Assembly (NCBI GenBank): GCA_023055355.1 | Contig: JALJCS010000001.1 | Coordinates: forward strand, 93,915,381-93,979,380 | Direction of reading: 5' to 3' | Length of the DNA stretch: 64,000 nucleotides | From: Agelaius tricolor | Lineage: Eukaryota > Chordata > Aves > Passeriformes > Icteridae | Shown here: in pieces, positions 1 to 11,846 of the stretch | Numbering within the stretch: the stretch's first letter is position 1 | How the letters are laid out: each line of letters starts with the position of its first letter | Translations under genes and position numbers: made by a program | The notes under the pieces: generated by a model | Databases searched by the model: none | What the model was told of the DNA's origin: nothing | The model's input: only the letters and a program-made list of their open reading frames with translations

Positions 1-3000
1 TTATCTAAAGGTGATAGAAAATATCCTCCTCTACAAGTATCTATTTCTCCCCACTGGCTATGGAACCTGGAGCAGCTCATAGAAAATTTGCAGGTGCACA
101 ATGGAAATTGAGACTAAGCACAAACTTACCATTTTGATAAAGCAACTGCTACTATTTATTACTTATTCATTAGAATGATAAGGCTAAAATATCAACCATA
201 TTGTACCCACCATATTCTTTAAAGTCAAGTTGGATAGCCACATAACAAAAATTATACAAGTGCGTACGCATCTTCATTATTGCACAGGTGGATTCTTATT
301 GCACTGTCTTTCTAAGCATACAGACACAAGACTGCAGAATCACCTGGAAACTCCAGAAACTCCAAATTCTGCAGGCATGAGCTCAGGTGTCTTCACTGAA
401 TGCATGGCAAGCCCTAGCCCCAGAAATTGAATATGCAGCAAGAATCCATTTAAATTTAACAGCAGAGCTGAGGTCACATTTGGGAGAAGGAAAGGAGGTG
501 TAGGAAGAGGTAAAAGAGGTGGACTCACCTCAGGTAACCATTTGAACATCAGTAAGATCAGTGAGTCATTGTTATAGGTCACTATACCTATATAGGAATA
601 TTGTTTTTGCAGTCTTTAGCCTTAACATGGCCCAGATGCCATTCTCCCTCACCTTCCCTCCTTTGGCCAGAGCATTTCTCATGCAACCATGTCAGAATGT
701 TTTAAAACTGCCAATATCCAACTTGCCCACAGTATATTTTTCTCTAAGCTTATTTTGCAAGGCCTCTATTGTAAGGGCTCTGTTCCTGTTGTAGGTGTGA
801 TTTCTAGCATAAAGGTTCCAGTTCCAGTCACTGTGGCATTACAGATAAACTATTACTATTTGCAATTAATAGTATTCCACTCATAGGTGAAATTCCATTT
901 ATACATGTGTTAGACATACAGAATATTCACATTTTAGGATATGGTGCAAGATATTTTAACATGTTTGACATTGTCATGCAAGGAAAATCTCTATACATTC
1001 ATGTGGAATTTGAGCCCAAGTGGCAATAAAAGTTGCTGTAAGTGCTATATTTGGTTTAGTGTTTGATTTTCTTGGTAAAATGGTCTTCCAGAACTCCCGT
1101 GATGACCATGTTGGATAGTCTGGCTGTATTGTAACTGCTGTTATTATTATTAATCACAGTATTGCCATTCCTATAGGGTAACATATCTGTGGTTATCATT
1201 ACACCTGTACATTCCCAAATATTCCTTTACAGTATGATTTAATCTGTATCATCAATGAATTTGAGTAAGTTTGGGATTATAAACATTATCTGATCATAAA
1301 TCCTGTATGATGTACCGTGAGATAGCATATACTAAAAGTATAGCTCAGGTCATGTAACATTGTAACCTGTGTCCTTTTGCACGTTTCAAAAAAAAAAAAA
1401 AGAAACTACATCTAGGAATAGATTTCATTTTTACTTGTTATACAAAAAAACTTTTCTGTCAATTCTGACACATTAAATCCAGTACACATTGAACAGAGTA
1501 CAATTTTCATCCCACCTACCCACTTCAGAAGTCACCAAGTAAAGCTATCCCATTTGAAACACTTGAAGTGATATTATAATTTAATGGATGCGTATATTTA
1601 ATTATACTGGTAATATTAAAAACCCTAAAAAGCACAGAAATGGAAAACTCAGAGTCCAAGAGTATTAAACATTAAAATACTTGGCCAAATGACTCCCTTA
1701 AATATTAAAGTTGATTTTTCTCTGATCTTAAAACACTAATTAATTTAATGTGCATTAGAGAGAACATGTTCAAATATTAAATTGGCTGATATCACAAATG
1801 TATAACTCATTAACATGGCTCAGGTTCAGGACTCCATAAAAAGGCAGAAATTTGATTTCATTAAAACAAAAATAAAATATGTAAGCAATTAATGGCCACC
1901 AACCAGGTATTATGAAATACAGATTTTGCTAGATAGGCTTACTATTTGAAGATCAAAAGTCTGATCAAAAAAAGTAATGGTACTAGCCTATTAGATAAAG
2001 ATTCTGTAAGCATCTGAATTACACGAGTTTAAAGAGTTAGAGGTGCAAAATCTAGTTAATTTAATTTATGTGGATTAACAAGTAGCTAAGTGACAGTAAG
2101 TGTAACTGCAAATGGACCATCAGCTGTATGGAGCCCAATAATTTCTGAGAAAACATTGACAGATCTGGCATTCACATTTCTACAAATATACTAAAAACTT
2201 GCAAGAACTTTGGTGAATAACATCTGCAATGTGTCTAACACTAACCATCAAAACAAGACTAATCTGGTTTGCAGTCCAATAAAAAATAAAGAAGTTACTA
2301 GATGAAGAAATATGAACTGAATTCCAACATAGAGAAGAGATTACTGACAATAGTTTGATCTATACAGTAGGGCTGACTAAGTATAAAAGCTGCAACTGGA
2401 AATTCTGGCAAGAAAAAATTATTATAAGTAACAACTTATAAGTGATTAATTCAGAAAAAAAGGGAGAAATGGAAACTCTTGTATGCCACAGAGATGAAAG
2501 ATATGACTTCTTTTTCTGTGCTGCAGAAAGTTACGTGGAGGCTGTTTGCTAGGCAGCCAGCCTGGGCTGAAAACAGAGCAGAGATGTTGACAGCAACCAA
2601 GAAGGATGTTTCATCTGCTTCTTGACACAATAACCAGCAGCTCTGAGCACCACAGCACTGGGCAGCTCTGGGCTGGCACTGGGTCATGGGCCTGCACTTT
2701 GGCAGAAGTTTCTGGTGCACTCACTTAGCCCTGTGTCAGCAAAGTACAGGAGATAGGTTCTCTCATAGGTACTCTTATAGGTTCTCTTATAGTCAGGTAC
2801 TGTCCTGCACTGCATTTTTCTTTAGGTACCAATGTTGTACTGTGTAGAACTTTAAAAAAGTTAGAAGTATAGTTTCCTTTCTGTAGCTAAAAAGCCTCTG
2901 TGAAATTTGAATACAGCCCTGGATCTAGCCCTGTACCTACAGATACCCTTCCTAGAGCATGCTGGTACAATGAATGCTATTAAATATCATATATACTGTA

Positions 3001-3064
3001 TGGATACTGGTACTGTTGCATGGTGTAATTCTGTCCAAGATGCAGAACTGCATTTGTTGAATTT
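1..3064. other. Upstream intergenic DNA, no feature recognised
   Basis: AT-rich sequence with short, unsupported open frames on both strands. It contains an A-tract at 1388-1401 and a short imperfect tandem around 2757-2800 (repeats of a 'tctcatagg/tcttatagg' unit). 2490-2710 is somewhat more GC-rich but not recognisable. No splice-compatible exon of a known gene was seen. Confidence 0.5.
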
Positions 3065-4320
3065 CAGAAAATGTTTGTCAGCCCATTTCTTCAGCTTGTC
3101 AAGGTGACTCCAACAGCAGACATATCATCCAGCACAGTGATTGCTCCCTACATTAGGATATCATCAGTGAACTTGTGGCAGATACATGCTGTTCCATTGT
3201 CAAAGACATGAAGGAAGATGTTAAACAGTACTGCTCCCAATGTGAATACCCAAGGAATATCCCTCGTAAACAGACAGCACATCATTTTCAGCCTGTTGCT
3301 CCAGCCTTTTTTTTTAACTCACTTTAATTCACCCAGCTAGTGAATTAAACTAACAGGTAAACCCACCTACCCTGTCTGTCTAGTTTAGCTCCAAAGATGC
3401 TGTAAGAACAGAGACAAAATTTGCCTAAAGTTAAGGGCAACCACTTCTCTGCCCTCATCTTCAAATCCAGTCATTACAATGAAGAATGTAATGAGGTTGG
3501 TCAAGCACAGTTTGCAATTGGTAAATCCATACTTCTTTTTTCCCAATCACTTTCTTCTCTCTAATGTGCCTGTACATGGCTGACACAAGGATTTGCTCCC
3601 TAACCTCTGCAAAGATGAAAGTAAAGCCAGGTGGTCTCTATTTCCCCAGCTCTTCCTCCTTGTCATCCTGGAAGATGACTGTGACATTTGCTTCTGCAGT
3701 CATTGGGAACTTCTGATCACTGTAACCTCTTGAAGAGGTAGGGAACAGCCTTGCAGTGGTATCAGTCATGCTTCCTACCTGGCTCTGGCTTCAAGTTGCT
3801 TGAGTCATCCCTAACTCAGTCTTCCTCTCACACTGGTTATATTCCACCAAACACATGGAAAGCCTGAGAACAAATTTTGCCTGTAAAAACTGGGATGTAA
3901 AATTCTCCACCTTTCTGACTCCTTCACTGTAGGCTACCTGTTCACTTTCCTTATTCTTCCTCTTCCTGCTTCCTTCATGTTCCTCATCAATTTGTACTCT
4001 GGTTAGTCTTTCAGTTTTTTAGTTCATTTCAGACTTGGGAATTCCTTCTGTATTTATCCTGAGCAGCCCATGCCTTCTTCTGTGCATCACAGGATCCCTT
4101 TTCCCCTCTAAGCCCTGTCAGGAGTTCCCCATTTGGATACTCTGGCCACCTCACACCTGCATCATGTCCTGCAGACAGAAGCTAATACTTCTCATGGTTT
4201 GAGACTCATTCTCCTGGGATCCTTTTTCTTTCAAAGGAGCAGCTCCCAAGAACTTGCACAACAATAATCTCCCTGAGGTCCTCTTCTTTTAAGTTCAGAG
4301 TAGATGTCACTTCTTGCCTC
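3065..4320 (-). mobile_element. Old antisense CR1 LINE fragment (reverse transcriptase region)
   Basis: Read on the - strand, this resembles the ORF2 region of avian CR1. Telling phrases on the + strand are 'aggttggtcaagcaca' (3497-3512), 'gatgactgtgacatttgc' (3674-3691), 'atgttaaacagtactgctcc' (3219-3238) and 'caagttgcttgagtcatcc' (3792-3810). These follow the order of the antisense CR1 consensus I know. It is heavily diverged with many stops and indels, so non-functional. The left border is set by the first resemblance; the right border (about 4320) is soft, since 4.0-4.3 kb is less clear. Confidence 0.72.
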
Positions 4321-7300
4321 TTTTGTTTTCCTTCTTCAAATCTTGTGGCTTACTAGGTCTAGACCAAATAATCCTGGTTCTTTTGTTATTAGAATCAGCT
4401 GGGCAGAAATAAAACCAAATTTTATTATTCAACAAGCTTATTTAAAAAGAAGGGTTTTTTCATCATGTATCAAAAAATTGATCCTCAGAATATAATACTG
4501 TAAATATTTTATTGTACTCTTATAATGCAGCATCCTTGGTCTTCCTCACATTGGCCACTTTCCCAATGAAAAGACAAGTAGTATACTTCTCTTGGTGTTT
4601 CTGCTGTAAACAATATAAAATAGGTGTCCATAAAGCTAGATTCCATAAAGACTCTACTGAATTCAGCAGAGTCCTGCTCATTTACACAAGATCTGTTCCA
4701 GGTATTGATTCATGAACATTTGAAATAATTCAGATACAGAGCTATCCTTTTGTGTCCACGAGCCTCTCATTACTTGTGATTTTTTGGCAGGTATTACAGT
4801 ATCTGATTGACCTTTGTCCTTTGGACATACTTTAATATTGCCTCCAACAGATAGATTCTCTTCCAATGTCAGGCTTCCCAGGTTTTGGTTTTAAGCATCC
4901 TGCTCCATTACATAGATAAGACCTAATATTTTGAGAAAAGGCCTGAGGCAAAATAAAGATTTGTGGGTAGATGCAGAGTTCAAAAAATGTGCATGTAGAT
5001 AAAATGTGCTTATTTAGTGCATCTACTCATATGCAGTAATTGTCTTTTAAAAAACATGAAAGTTTAAGGTGTCAGCTTTCCCTTTGGGAGTCCACTTATC
5101 TGCCATGTAGAGCTGTGACTCTTACCTTGGGGACAGGTGACTTCATTCCCACCAGAGCTTTGTAATCCTGGTAAAATCTTCCTGAGTATTAATTGCTGCT
5201 TGCGCTAAGAATGGATGGCTCAGAGGCTAACACCGAGCCCAGTGCCACAACAGCCTGTAATGGGCAGTGCAAATCCAGCAGGGAACACAGTCTGCCTGCA
5301 GAGCAGCCCTCCCTGGGGATTTCCCTGCCAGGATATCCCCAGGCAGGAGAGATGGATGCATGGCAACTTGGGCTCTGTGTGAGCAGGGTGTGGTAGAAAA
5401 TTATTTCAAGGCCCTTTACAAGGTAATGACAGTGTTTCTGATTTCAACAACCATATATTCATATGTTCTATTATCTTTTCTGCTCTTGCTTTTTCTCTTG
5501 AAACACTATTGTGTTGTACGCACACATACACACAACTACTACAAAATTTTCTACTGCAAATCGTGACAACTGAAAGATTTACAGTAGTCACTGCACAAAA
5601 ACTCAGAGCAAAAGCTCTCATACATTTAGTAAGAAATTTAGAATTTCACTATACAAGCGTAGGAAGTGTTATTTTTTATATGTGTCTTTCTTGCTTTCAA
5701 ATACCTGGTGGATATTGATGTTCTTTCCAAGCAGTGTCCTGAGGCTCATGCCCATGCCTGCATATGACACTGAAAAGACCCATGAACCATGGGTTTATAC
5801 CAGGGAATGACCAAGACATACCTAGTTTAAGGGACATGCCAAAAATTTCTGCTCTATTCCATTCCAAGTGGTTGGAACTGGCATCACTTTTCTCTAGGCT
5901 CGGTTTCCCCATACTTAAAATGAAATTAATCATCCCAGATTACCTCAGTAGGGCTATATGGCTGACCTATTGTTTATAAAATGTGTAAGCCTGTGGCAAA
6001 TACTTTCACATGATTTTCTGAGGATAAGACAACACACCTATAATGAGAACTGGCACTCAGGCTTGTCCATCCAGAGCGTGCAGATACACAGCATATCCCC
6101 CTGGCAGGACGAAAGGTGGAGCAGGAGCCAGGGCACACCAGTTCAGGGGCCCAGAGGCTGACACAGCCTTTATATATAAACTCCTTTGCCACAATTTTGT
6201 CCTCCACACAGCACACAGATAAAGGGTATGGGTAGCACCGTGGTTACCACCCATGCTCACACAGCTACAGCTGGAGACAGCACGATGGCACCCAGCTTGC
6301 ATAACCAACGCCCTTCCACCTGCCTGCATTGCTATAAGCAGCTTCTGCAGGGGACTGTGCCCTACATTTCAGGCCATTACTAGCGCAGAAGCAAAGGTGC
6401 AAGATCATCCCTACAAACAGCTCCACGCCTTCACGAGGCTGACACACCCAGTGAAGTGGGTGCAGTAGCAGTGACACACACCTATGGAAAAGGCTGGATT
6501 TGGGAGTTAGTGACTTGCTGCAGATCTGACTATACATGTTGCTGTCATTTCAACACAGTGCCCTCAAAACATCAGCCCATAGTTTAGCATCGTCCTTCTC
6601 CAGCATGTACACATATGAAGCCCTCATTGCAAAAGCGTGCTTGCCACACCTCACAAATGATAGATGCTGTGACAGATATCACTGCAGATAAAAATCTTAG
6701 CTGTGTAAAAGTATGAGAAACCATGTAAGAAAAGTATCGTCAAAGCAGAGGGAGACAGTATATATACAGGTTTCTGTCATCCTCATGTCTGTTGAACACT
6801 CAGTTTTGAAAAGAAGCTGAAACACAGGTAAAGCTATGAATATATGTGTACCTGCTGGGTACACAACACATCTCCTATGCTGGATATCCACATTAGCTTT
6901 ATGGTTAGTGACATTTCCCACACAGGAATCAATTATAAATAAATCGCTCAGAATGGTGCTGGGAAACACTGGACTAAAGGCTCCTCTTCTGAACAAGTAC
7001 CAAAGAGCAGCAGTTTAAGCTAAATGCAGCCCAGCACTGCAGACCAACACTTCCAGTCTCTGCCTAGACTGCAGTAAATGAGGTTTGTTCTACAGTTTAG
7101 AAAAAAACCCTAAATATAATGATCCTGAGTCAAATCACAGATATTTTTACTTGAGAGTCAAGCCTGTTATGGCTTGGGAGAAAGCTGCCCACTACTTCCC
7201 TCATCTTCTTCTTGGCACCAATTTTTTATGCAGAAAGATGAAGAAGAAATGTCAATATGTATAGAGAGCCCTTTGGAAGCAGAACTTGCATTGACTTCAC

Positions 7301-10300
7301 TGGGAGTGTTCAGTTTGACCCTTGACTATTTAAACCAGGATATTAAACATACTTTAATTCTCATATTGCTGTTAGAGGCACAGTAAAAATGGTTGATGTT
7401 CAAAACATGAAGTTGACACATATGAGAGATCCAATCCAGTGCTGGTGACAACAGCAAGAGAACTTACATCAAGGGTAAGTTTTGGCCAAAGCCTGCACTG
7501 AGCATTAGCATCTCTGGACACTTTCTGATGCATCATTCCAATATATTTGGTTTGGAAAAAATTCTTTTGATGCAGTTAAATGTATGAAAGGACAGATGGC
7601 ATCTAGCAGATGGTTTAGAAAACAAAAAGCCAGATCTGTTTCAGATCCCATGGAAGACTCTCTGTGGTGTGGAATACCTGTGTGCAGAGTTACCCCACCT
7701 CAAATTATGGAATTAATAGTATGTTACGTAATAAACAAATTAATTAGTGCTGAAAGACACATAGTTGGTTTTAATGTTATTATTTTAAAATATTATGGTT
7801 GTATGAAAGCAGCTTCTTTTAAGCTTTTATAGTATGCATAGGAATAGACTTGAGCCTGTACTTGTTGATTCAAAGATCAAATGAGCTTTTTTGGCTCAGC
7901 TAGCAGTCTTTATAAGGCATATCAACTTGAAAGCTTTAATGCAAGGAGCATATCAATTGGATAAGCTGTGCAAGAAAATCCCATTCACTGCAAATTAATG
8001 TGCTAATTTATTTAATCATTTTCCCTCCCAAGACACTGATGGAATCAAATGAAAAGACATGAGAATTCGATAATTCAAGTAATTAAAACACATTTCTAAA
8101 GTTAAATGTGTTTTCAACACTTAAATTTGGTCATGCTTCAACATATACAATATTTTATGTGCCTTCTTTACTGATAAGTGAATAGGCTGTCCCTTACCAC
8201 ATCATGTAACATTTTGATCTGTCAAATGTGTTGATTCAAGCAATTTTATGCTTTCCCACCAGGTAAGTTCCTGGTTTTGGTGATTCTCTTTGTAGCAAGG
8301 CAGAGTTCTTTTACTGCTGTTTTTGTCTTTTATTGAGCTGCCTGGAGGGATCACTGGTGGCAACATACAAAGCTCTGACTGCTTTCTTCCTACTACACTT
8401 CATAAGTATTACCAAATATACCTGCATTACATTTTCCCCTCACAGCAATTTCATTGCTAAGCTGAAGCAAAACCTGAGTGGGAATACTTTCAACTAGTGC
8501 AGAAGCATCTGCTGATTCATCAATCATTATGATAGCATATGCTTCACTGAAATTAATGAATAAATGCATTTTTACAGGCACAACTAAAGGCACTGATCAT
8601 CAGGAGCTTGTAACATTTCTATCACTATTTATTTGTTTCATGAAAAAGCAGAAAATGGCTTGAAACAGCTCTGAAATATCATTGGGGGTTTTTTACACAA
8701 GTATCTGGAAGAAATACACACAGCTTGTATCTGGAATGGGAACTGGGAGGAGAGCTTCCTAGAGCCACCTATCCCACAACTTCCTGTTACCTTCTGCACC
8801 CTTCCCAAAGCACACAGTTGCCTGCTGCCAGCACAAGCACCCTGCAGCACTGGGCAAATGGCCGGAGCACAGCTGGGAATTCATGTGTGTGTTCCTCTGG
8901 AATCATCTGCCACAGACCTGCCTTTTCCTAGCAGAAATTTGCCCATCTTAGAGGTCCAGGTTGTAGGAACAAGTAGATTATCAAGTAGAAAATGACAACA
9001 CTGGCCAACTAATGATATTGAAAAATCATAATTTTCTGACGACCATGCTGGAGATTTCTTTGGAAGATATCCTGATACTATGCCTTTGGATGCCTTCTTC
9101 CTTCTGCTCTCTTTGAGTAGAAGACATGAGAAGCAGCATTCTTAAGGTAGTAGACCCTGCTGGGTGCACAAATGTAGAAAACTAGCTGGGATGTGTTTGG
9201 AAGCCCAGACACAGACCTAATCTTAAAAGCACATCCACATAATTGCAGGCTGAAAGTTAAACTAATGAAAAAAGTTAGCCATAAATTTCAGCATGTTTTT
9301 TAGGGCAATCTTAAAGCACAGAGGAAGTTACTCTGGTTAGATAGTTCATCTTCTCCCTGTTGTCCAAACTCTGCAACTCAGTTGTGGCTCCTCTCAAGCC
9401 TTAATGGCTCTGTGAAATTATCTATGTACAACCATATTGCTAATATAAAGGATTTAATTGCCATCAAGAAAAGTTACCTAATTGGAAATAGATTAAACAG
9501 TAAATTGGATGATATAAACATTTTATAAACAATAACTATTGGTGTTAGTTGTGCAAAAGACTTCCACAGAATAAATAGGCATTCTAATAAAGAAATATAT
9601 GTAAGCTATAATATAAATAATTATTAACAGAAATATGTATTCATATTCCTAATATGTCTTGTTCTTTGATAGACTGTGGATCTTCACTCCTTGTGCTGGT
9701 GGCACTCTCCTAAGTCCACATCTTGCTCAAGAGGGCAGGGAAGTGCAAACCTCTGTCACATTGATTCACTCAGTAGCTGTTCTGTATCAAGCATGCAGCC
9801 AACACAAGTGGCCACATACCAATTTGAGGATTATGACTCAATCTCCTGGTTTCCTTTTGATTTAAATGACAATGTTACAAAAAGTTCTGAAGCTGTGCTT
9901 TAGCCAATGCTAACCACATATCAAGATACTAAATGTCCAAGAATACACTCCAGTGGTTTCCCCTGTTGGGAGGCACAGGAAGCACAGCTAACACTACACT
10001 GTCTGCCTGCAACTTGAGAAGCAGGTTGGTGTTCACCTTGCCCTACCCAGTGACAGATCCATTTCAGAGCTCTCACCAGACCTTCTGCCACTATCAGCAC
10101 CATCAAAATAAGGCATAATTCAAGTCACTGTAATTCATGAAGAATTTTGATTGACTGTTCTCATGTGAGAGAAGTAGCAGCTGTCCATCCATCCGCATGT
10201 GACATCCTTGCTTCGCTTCAGCTTTCAGCCAGCATTGGGGTAAGTTGGACTTCCCTGTCCATCGAGGCTTCCAGGTGTTGACATGGCTCCTTTTCCTTTT

Positions 10301-10900
10301 CCCAGTGTAGGTGATCCCTACTGCCAGCCCCTTGGTTTTGGTGCAGTGACTCTGCTTGCAGTGGAGTAACTAGTGATGGCCGTGTGTCTCTCCTGTCCAT
10401 AGGGCTGGGATCGCAGCACCAGAGCAGTGCAGGAGCTAAGCCGGGGGTGACTCACCCAGGAGGAGGAGTGCGAGCTGTGCTCACCAAGACCAGGTGACAC
10501 CAAGTGACGGAGATGCTGCTGAACTGGAGGAGGGAGAGGCAGACACCATCTGATCTGCTGCCTGCTAGGAGGAAAGCTTGCGGCTTGGGTGGAGCAGGTC
10601 CCCTCCTGCCCCTCGCTCCCGAGGGTGTCATGCAGCCATCTGCACTATGCAAGATCATAGCACAGACATGCTGCCAAGAAGGAGATAAGGAGCAAAGGGT
10701 GTGAGGAGCAGGTGGTGCCTTTACACCAGACAGAGGGTTTGCTGGGACTGAAACACAGGGTGCAGAATGGATGCTTCTCCTGCAGCACCCAGCAACACTC
10801 CAGGCAGCTGAATCTCTCTGCTCCACGAAGCGACCACAGGGGCCTTGGTCCAGGAGATAAGGGGGGAGTGTGCGAAGGGCAGCTGGGTGGCCCCTGGAGA
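4321..10900. other. Upstream intergenic DNA, no gene recognised
   Basis: AT-rich flank with GC-richer patches at about 5190-5400, 6040-6480, 8730-8930, 9660-10100 and 10200-10900. None gives a recognisable protein or a repeat family I can name. The ORFs in these patches are short, lack splice context and resemble nothing I know. 7860-8130 is rich in TAAT-type homeodomain cores and is discussed as a possible conserved element. Confidence 0.45.
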
Positions 10901-10918
10901 AGGCTGGTCAGGGAAGTG

Positions 10919-10932
10919 CCACCAGGTGGTGG
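10919..10932 (+). promoter_or_regulatory. CTCF-like core motif
   Basis: CCACCAGGTGGTGG matches the CTCF core consensus CCASYAGRKGGCRS at 13 of 14 positions by eye. It lies about 0.8 kb upstream of the ELOVL4 start codon, just outside the CpG island. The core is partly palindromic, so orientation is uncertain. Binding is inference. Confidence 0.4.
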
Positions 10933-11352
10933 GGCAGGGAGGTAGCGAGGTCCCGTTGCGGTTGCTGGTGTTATCCGTACTGGGAGGAGAAGGGATCCTA
11001 GCGAAGGCTCCTGGAAGCAGCAGAAGAGCCTTGTTACGCACAGACGGAGGTAAAACCAGCATCGCTCACGGAGGACCCTCGGCGTGTCTGTCAAGGGGTA
11101 GCAAGAGGGGAAGAGAGAAGAAAAATCCAAACTTATACAAAGAGAAAAGAAAGAAAGGGAATGGGAGTTGGCTGAAAGACTCATTTCCCCCCTTTGTGGT
11201 AAAATAAAAATTCAAACCCCCTATTTGAACATAAAAAGCCAGGCTGAGATAACCAAGCGCCTCCTCGCCACCCCGCACGCCCTCCGCGGGAGGAGGAGCT
11301 GTCCCCGCCGCCCGCACCTGCTCCGGGGGGGCCGCCGGGCGCCTGCGCGGCC

Positions 11353-11373
11353 GGGCCGGGCCGGGCCGTGGGG
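11353..11373 (+). promoter_or_regulatory. G-quadruplex motif in promoter
   Basis: Four G-runs of 3, 3, 3 and 4 are separated by loops of 2, 2 and 4 nt, built from a ggccg pentamer repeated about four times (11349-11368). This satisfies the usual G3+N1-7 quadruplex pattern on the + strand, about 375 bp upstream of the start codon. Folding is inferred. Confidence 0.6.
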
Positions 11374-11412
11374 CCGCTCTCCGCGGGCGCCGCCGGGGGC
11401 AGCGGGACGGCG

Positions 11413-11437
11413 GCCACGTGACGCCCCCGCCCGCCCG
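11413..11437. promoter_or_regulatory. E-box (CACGTG) with adjacent GC boxes
   Basis: CACGTG lies at 11415-11420 within gccacgtgac, a close match to USF/SREBP/TFE-type palindromic E-boxes. It runs directly into cgcccccgcccgccc, overlapping Sp1/KLF-type GC boxes. It sits about 330 bp upstream of the ATG. An E-box of this type would fit a lipid-metabolism gene, but occupancy is inference. Confidence 0.5.
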
Positions 11438-11460
11438 CACCGCGCCGGGCGCTGCGCACC

Positions 11461-11502
11461 GAGCCGGGAGCGCCGAGCCGGGAGCGCCGGGCCGGGAGCA
11501 CC
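11461..11502 (+). repeat. 14-bp GC-rich tandem repeat, three units
   Basis: Units gagccgggagcgcc (11461-11474), the same again (11475-11488) and gggccgggagcacc (11489-11502) follow one another, with a further degenerate unit after. It lies in the promoter or 5'UTR region, 245-285 bp upstream of the ATG, and may vary in copy number between individuals. Confidence 0.85.
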
Positions 11503-11580
11503 GAGCTGCGGAGCCGCGGCCGCCGCCGCGCCGCCCCCCGCCTCCGCGCCCTCCGCCCTGCCCGCGGGGCACGGGAGCCG

Positions 11581-11746
11581 GTGACGGGAGCGAGGCGGAG
11601 TCTGGAGGGAAGATACGGAGAGATAGAGATTTAAATCACATCCCCGGCTGTAGAAGGGGCAGCAGCAGCAGCAGCCCCGGCGCAGAGGCACGGACGCACG
11701 CGCCGAGACAGGTCTGCCGGCTCCGCCGCTGCTGCTGCTGCTCACC
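11581..11746 (+). other. ELOVL4: Probable ELOVL4 5'UTR
   Basis: This is GC-rich leader immediately upstream of the start codon with no ATG between 11581 and 11746, so no upstream ORF is present in this part. It contains five CAG units (11659-11675) and a CTG run (11728-11742) that are exact complements over 15 nt. The 5' boundary is unknown; 11581 is only where I stopped, not a mapped start site. Confidence 0.5.
11659..11742 (+). repeat. CAG/CTG inverted trinucleotide repeat next to the start codon
   Basis: 11661-11675 is (AGC)5. 11728-11742 is (GCT)5, its exact reverse complement. The 15-bp stem would close a 52-nt loop and end 4 nt before the ATG. If both arms are transcribed, the leader could fold into a stable hairpin at the initiation site. 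Confidence 0.9.
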
Positions 11747-11846
11747 ATGGGTGCCGCCGCCGCCGAGCCCCCCAGCGCCATGGGCCTGGTGTCCAGCGTG
11801 GTGAACGACACCCTCGAGTTCTACCGCTGGACCTGGAGCATCCGAG
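11747..11846 (+). CDS. ELOVL4: ELOVL4 coding exon 1
   Basis: This exon encodes residues 1-33 plus the first base of codon 34. The start context is cacc-ATG-G (A at -3, G at +4), a strong Kozak match. The extreme N-terminus is alanine-rich (GCC repeats) and unlike human, but the block from S16 through S31 (NDT glycosylation site, then EFYRWTWS) is the conserved ELOVL4 N-terminus. The donor is GTAACG at 11847. The open frame runs on to 12079, but sequence past the donor has no family similarity and is intronic. A second in-frame ATG lies at 11780. Confidence 0.95.

Noticed and set aside
6040..6520. GC-richer block with TATATAA and open frames on both strands
   Set aside because: Could be an LTR or unique sequence, but I found no TG...CA ends, target duplication or family resemblance.
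10645..11184. 179-codon antisense open frame upstream of ELOVL4
   Set aside because: Resembles no known protein, is rich in Ser/Pro/Leu, overlaps frames on the other strand and has no splice or promoter context. Not strong enough to call a divergent gene.
1..11200. Exons of TTK, the upstream neighbour of ELOVL4 in human
   Set aside because: I looked for kinase motifs and splice-flanked open frames on both strands and recognised none; intergenic distance in human is also tens of kb.
11221..11811. 196-codon antisense open frame across the CpG island, and overlapping long frames on both strands (11066-12119)
   Set aside because: All six frames are open here because GC-rich DNA has few stop codons. 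The products are low-complexity Ala/Arg/Pro/Gly, and the real coding frame is ELOVL4 exon 1.
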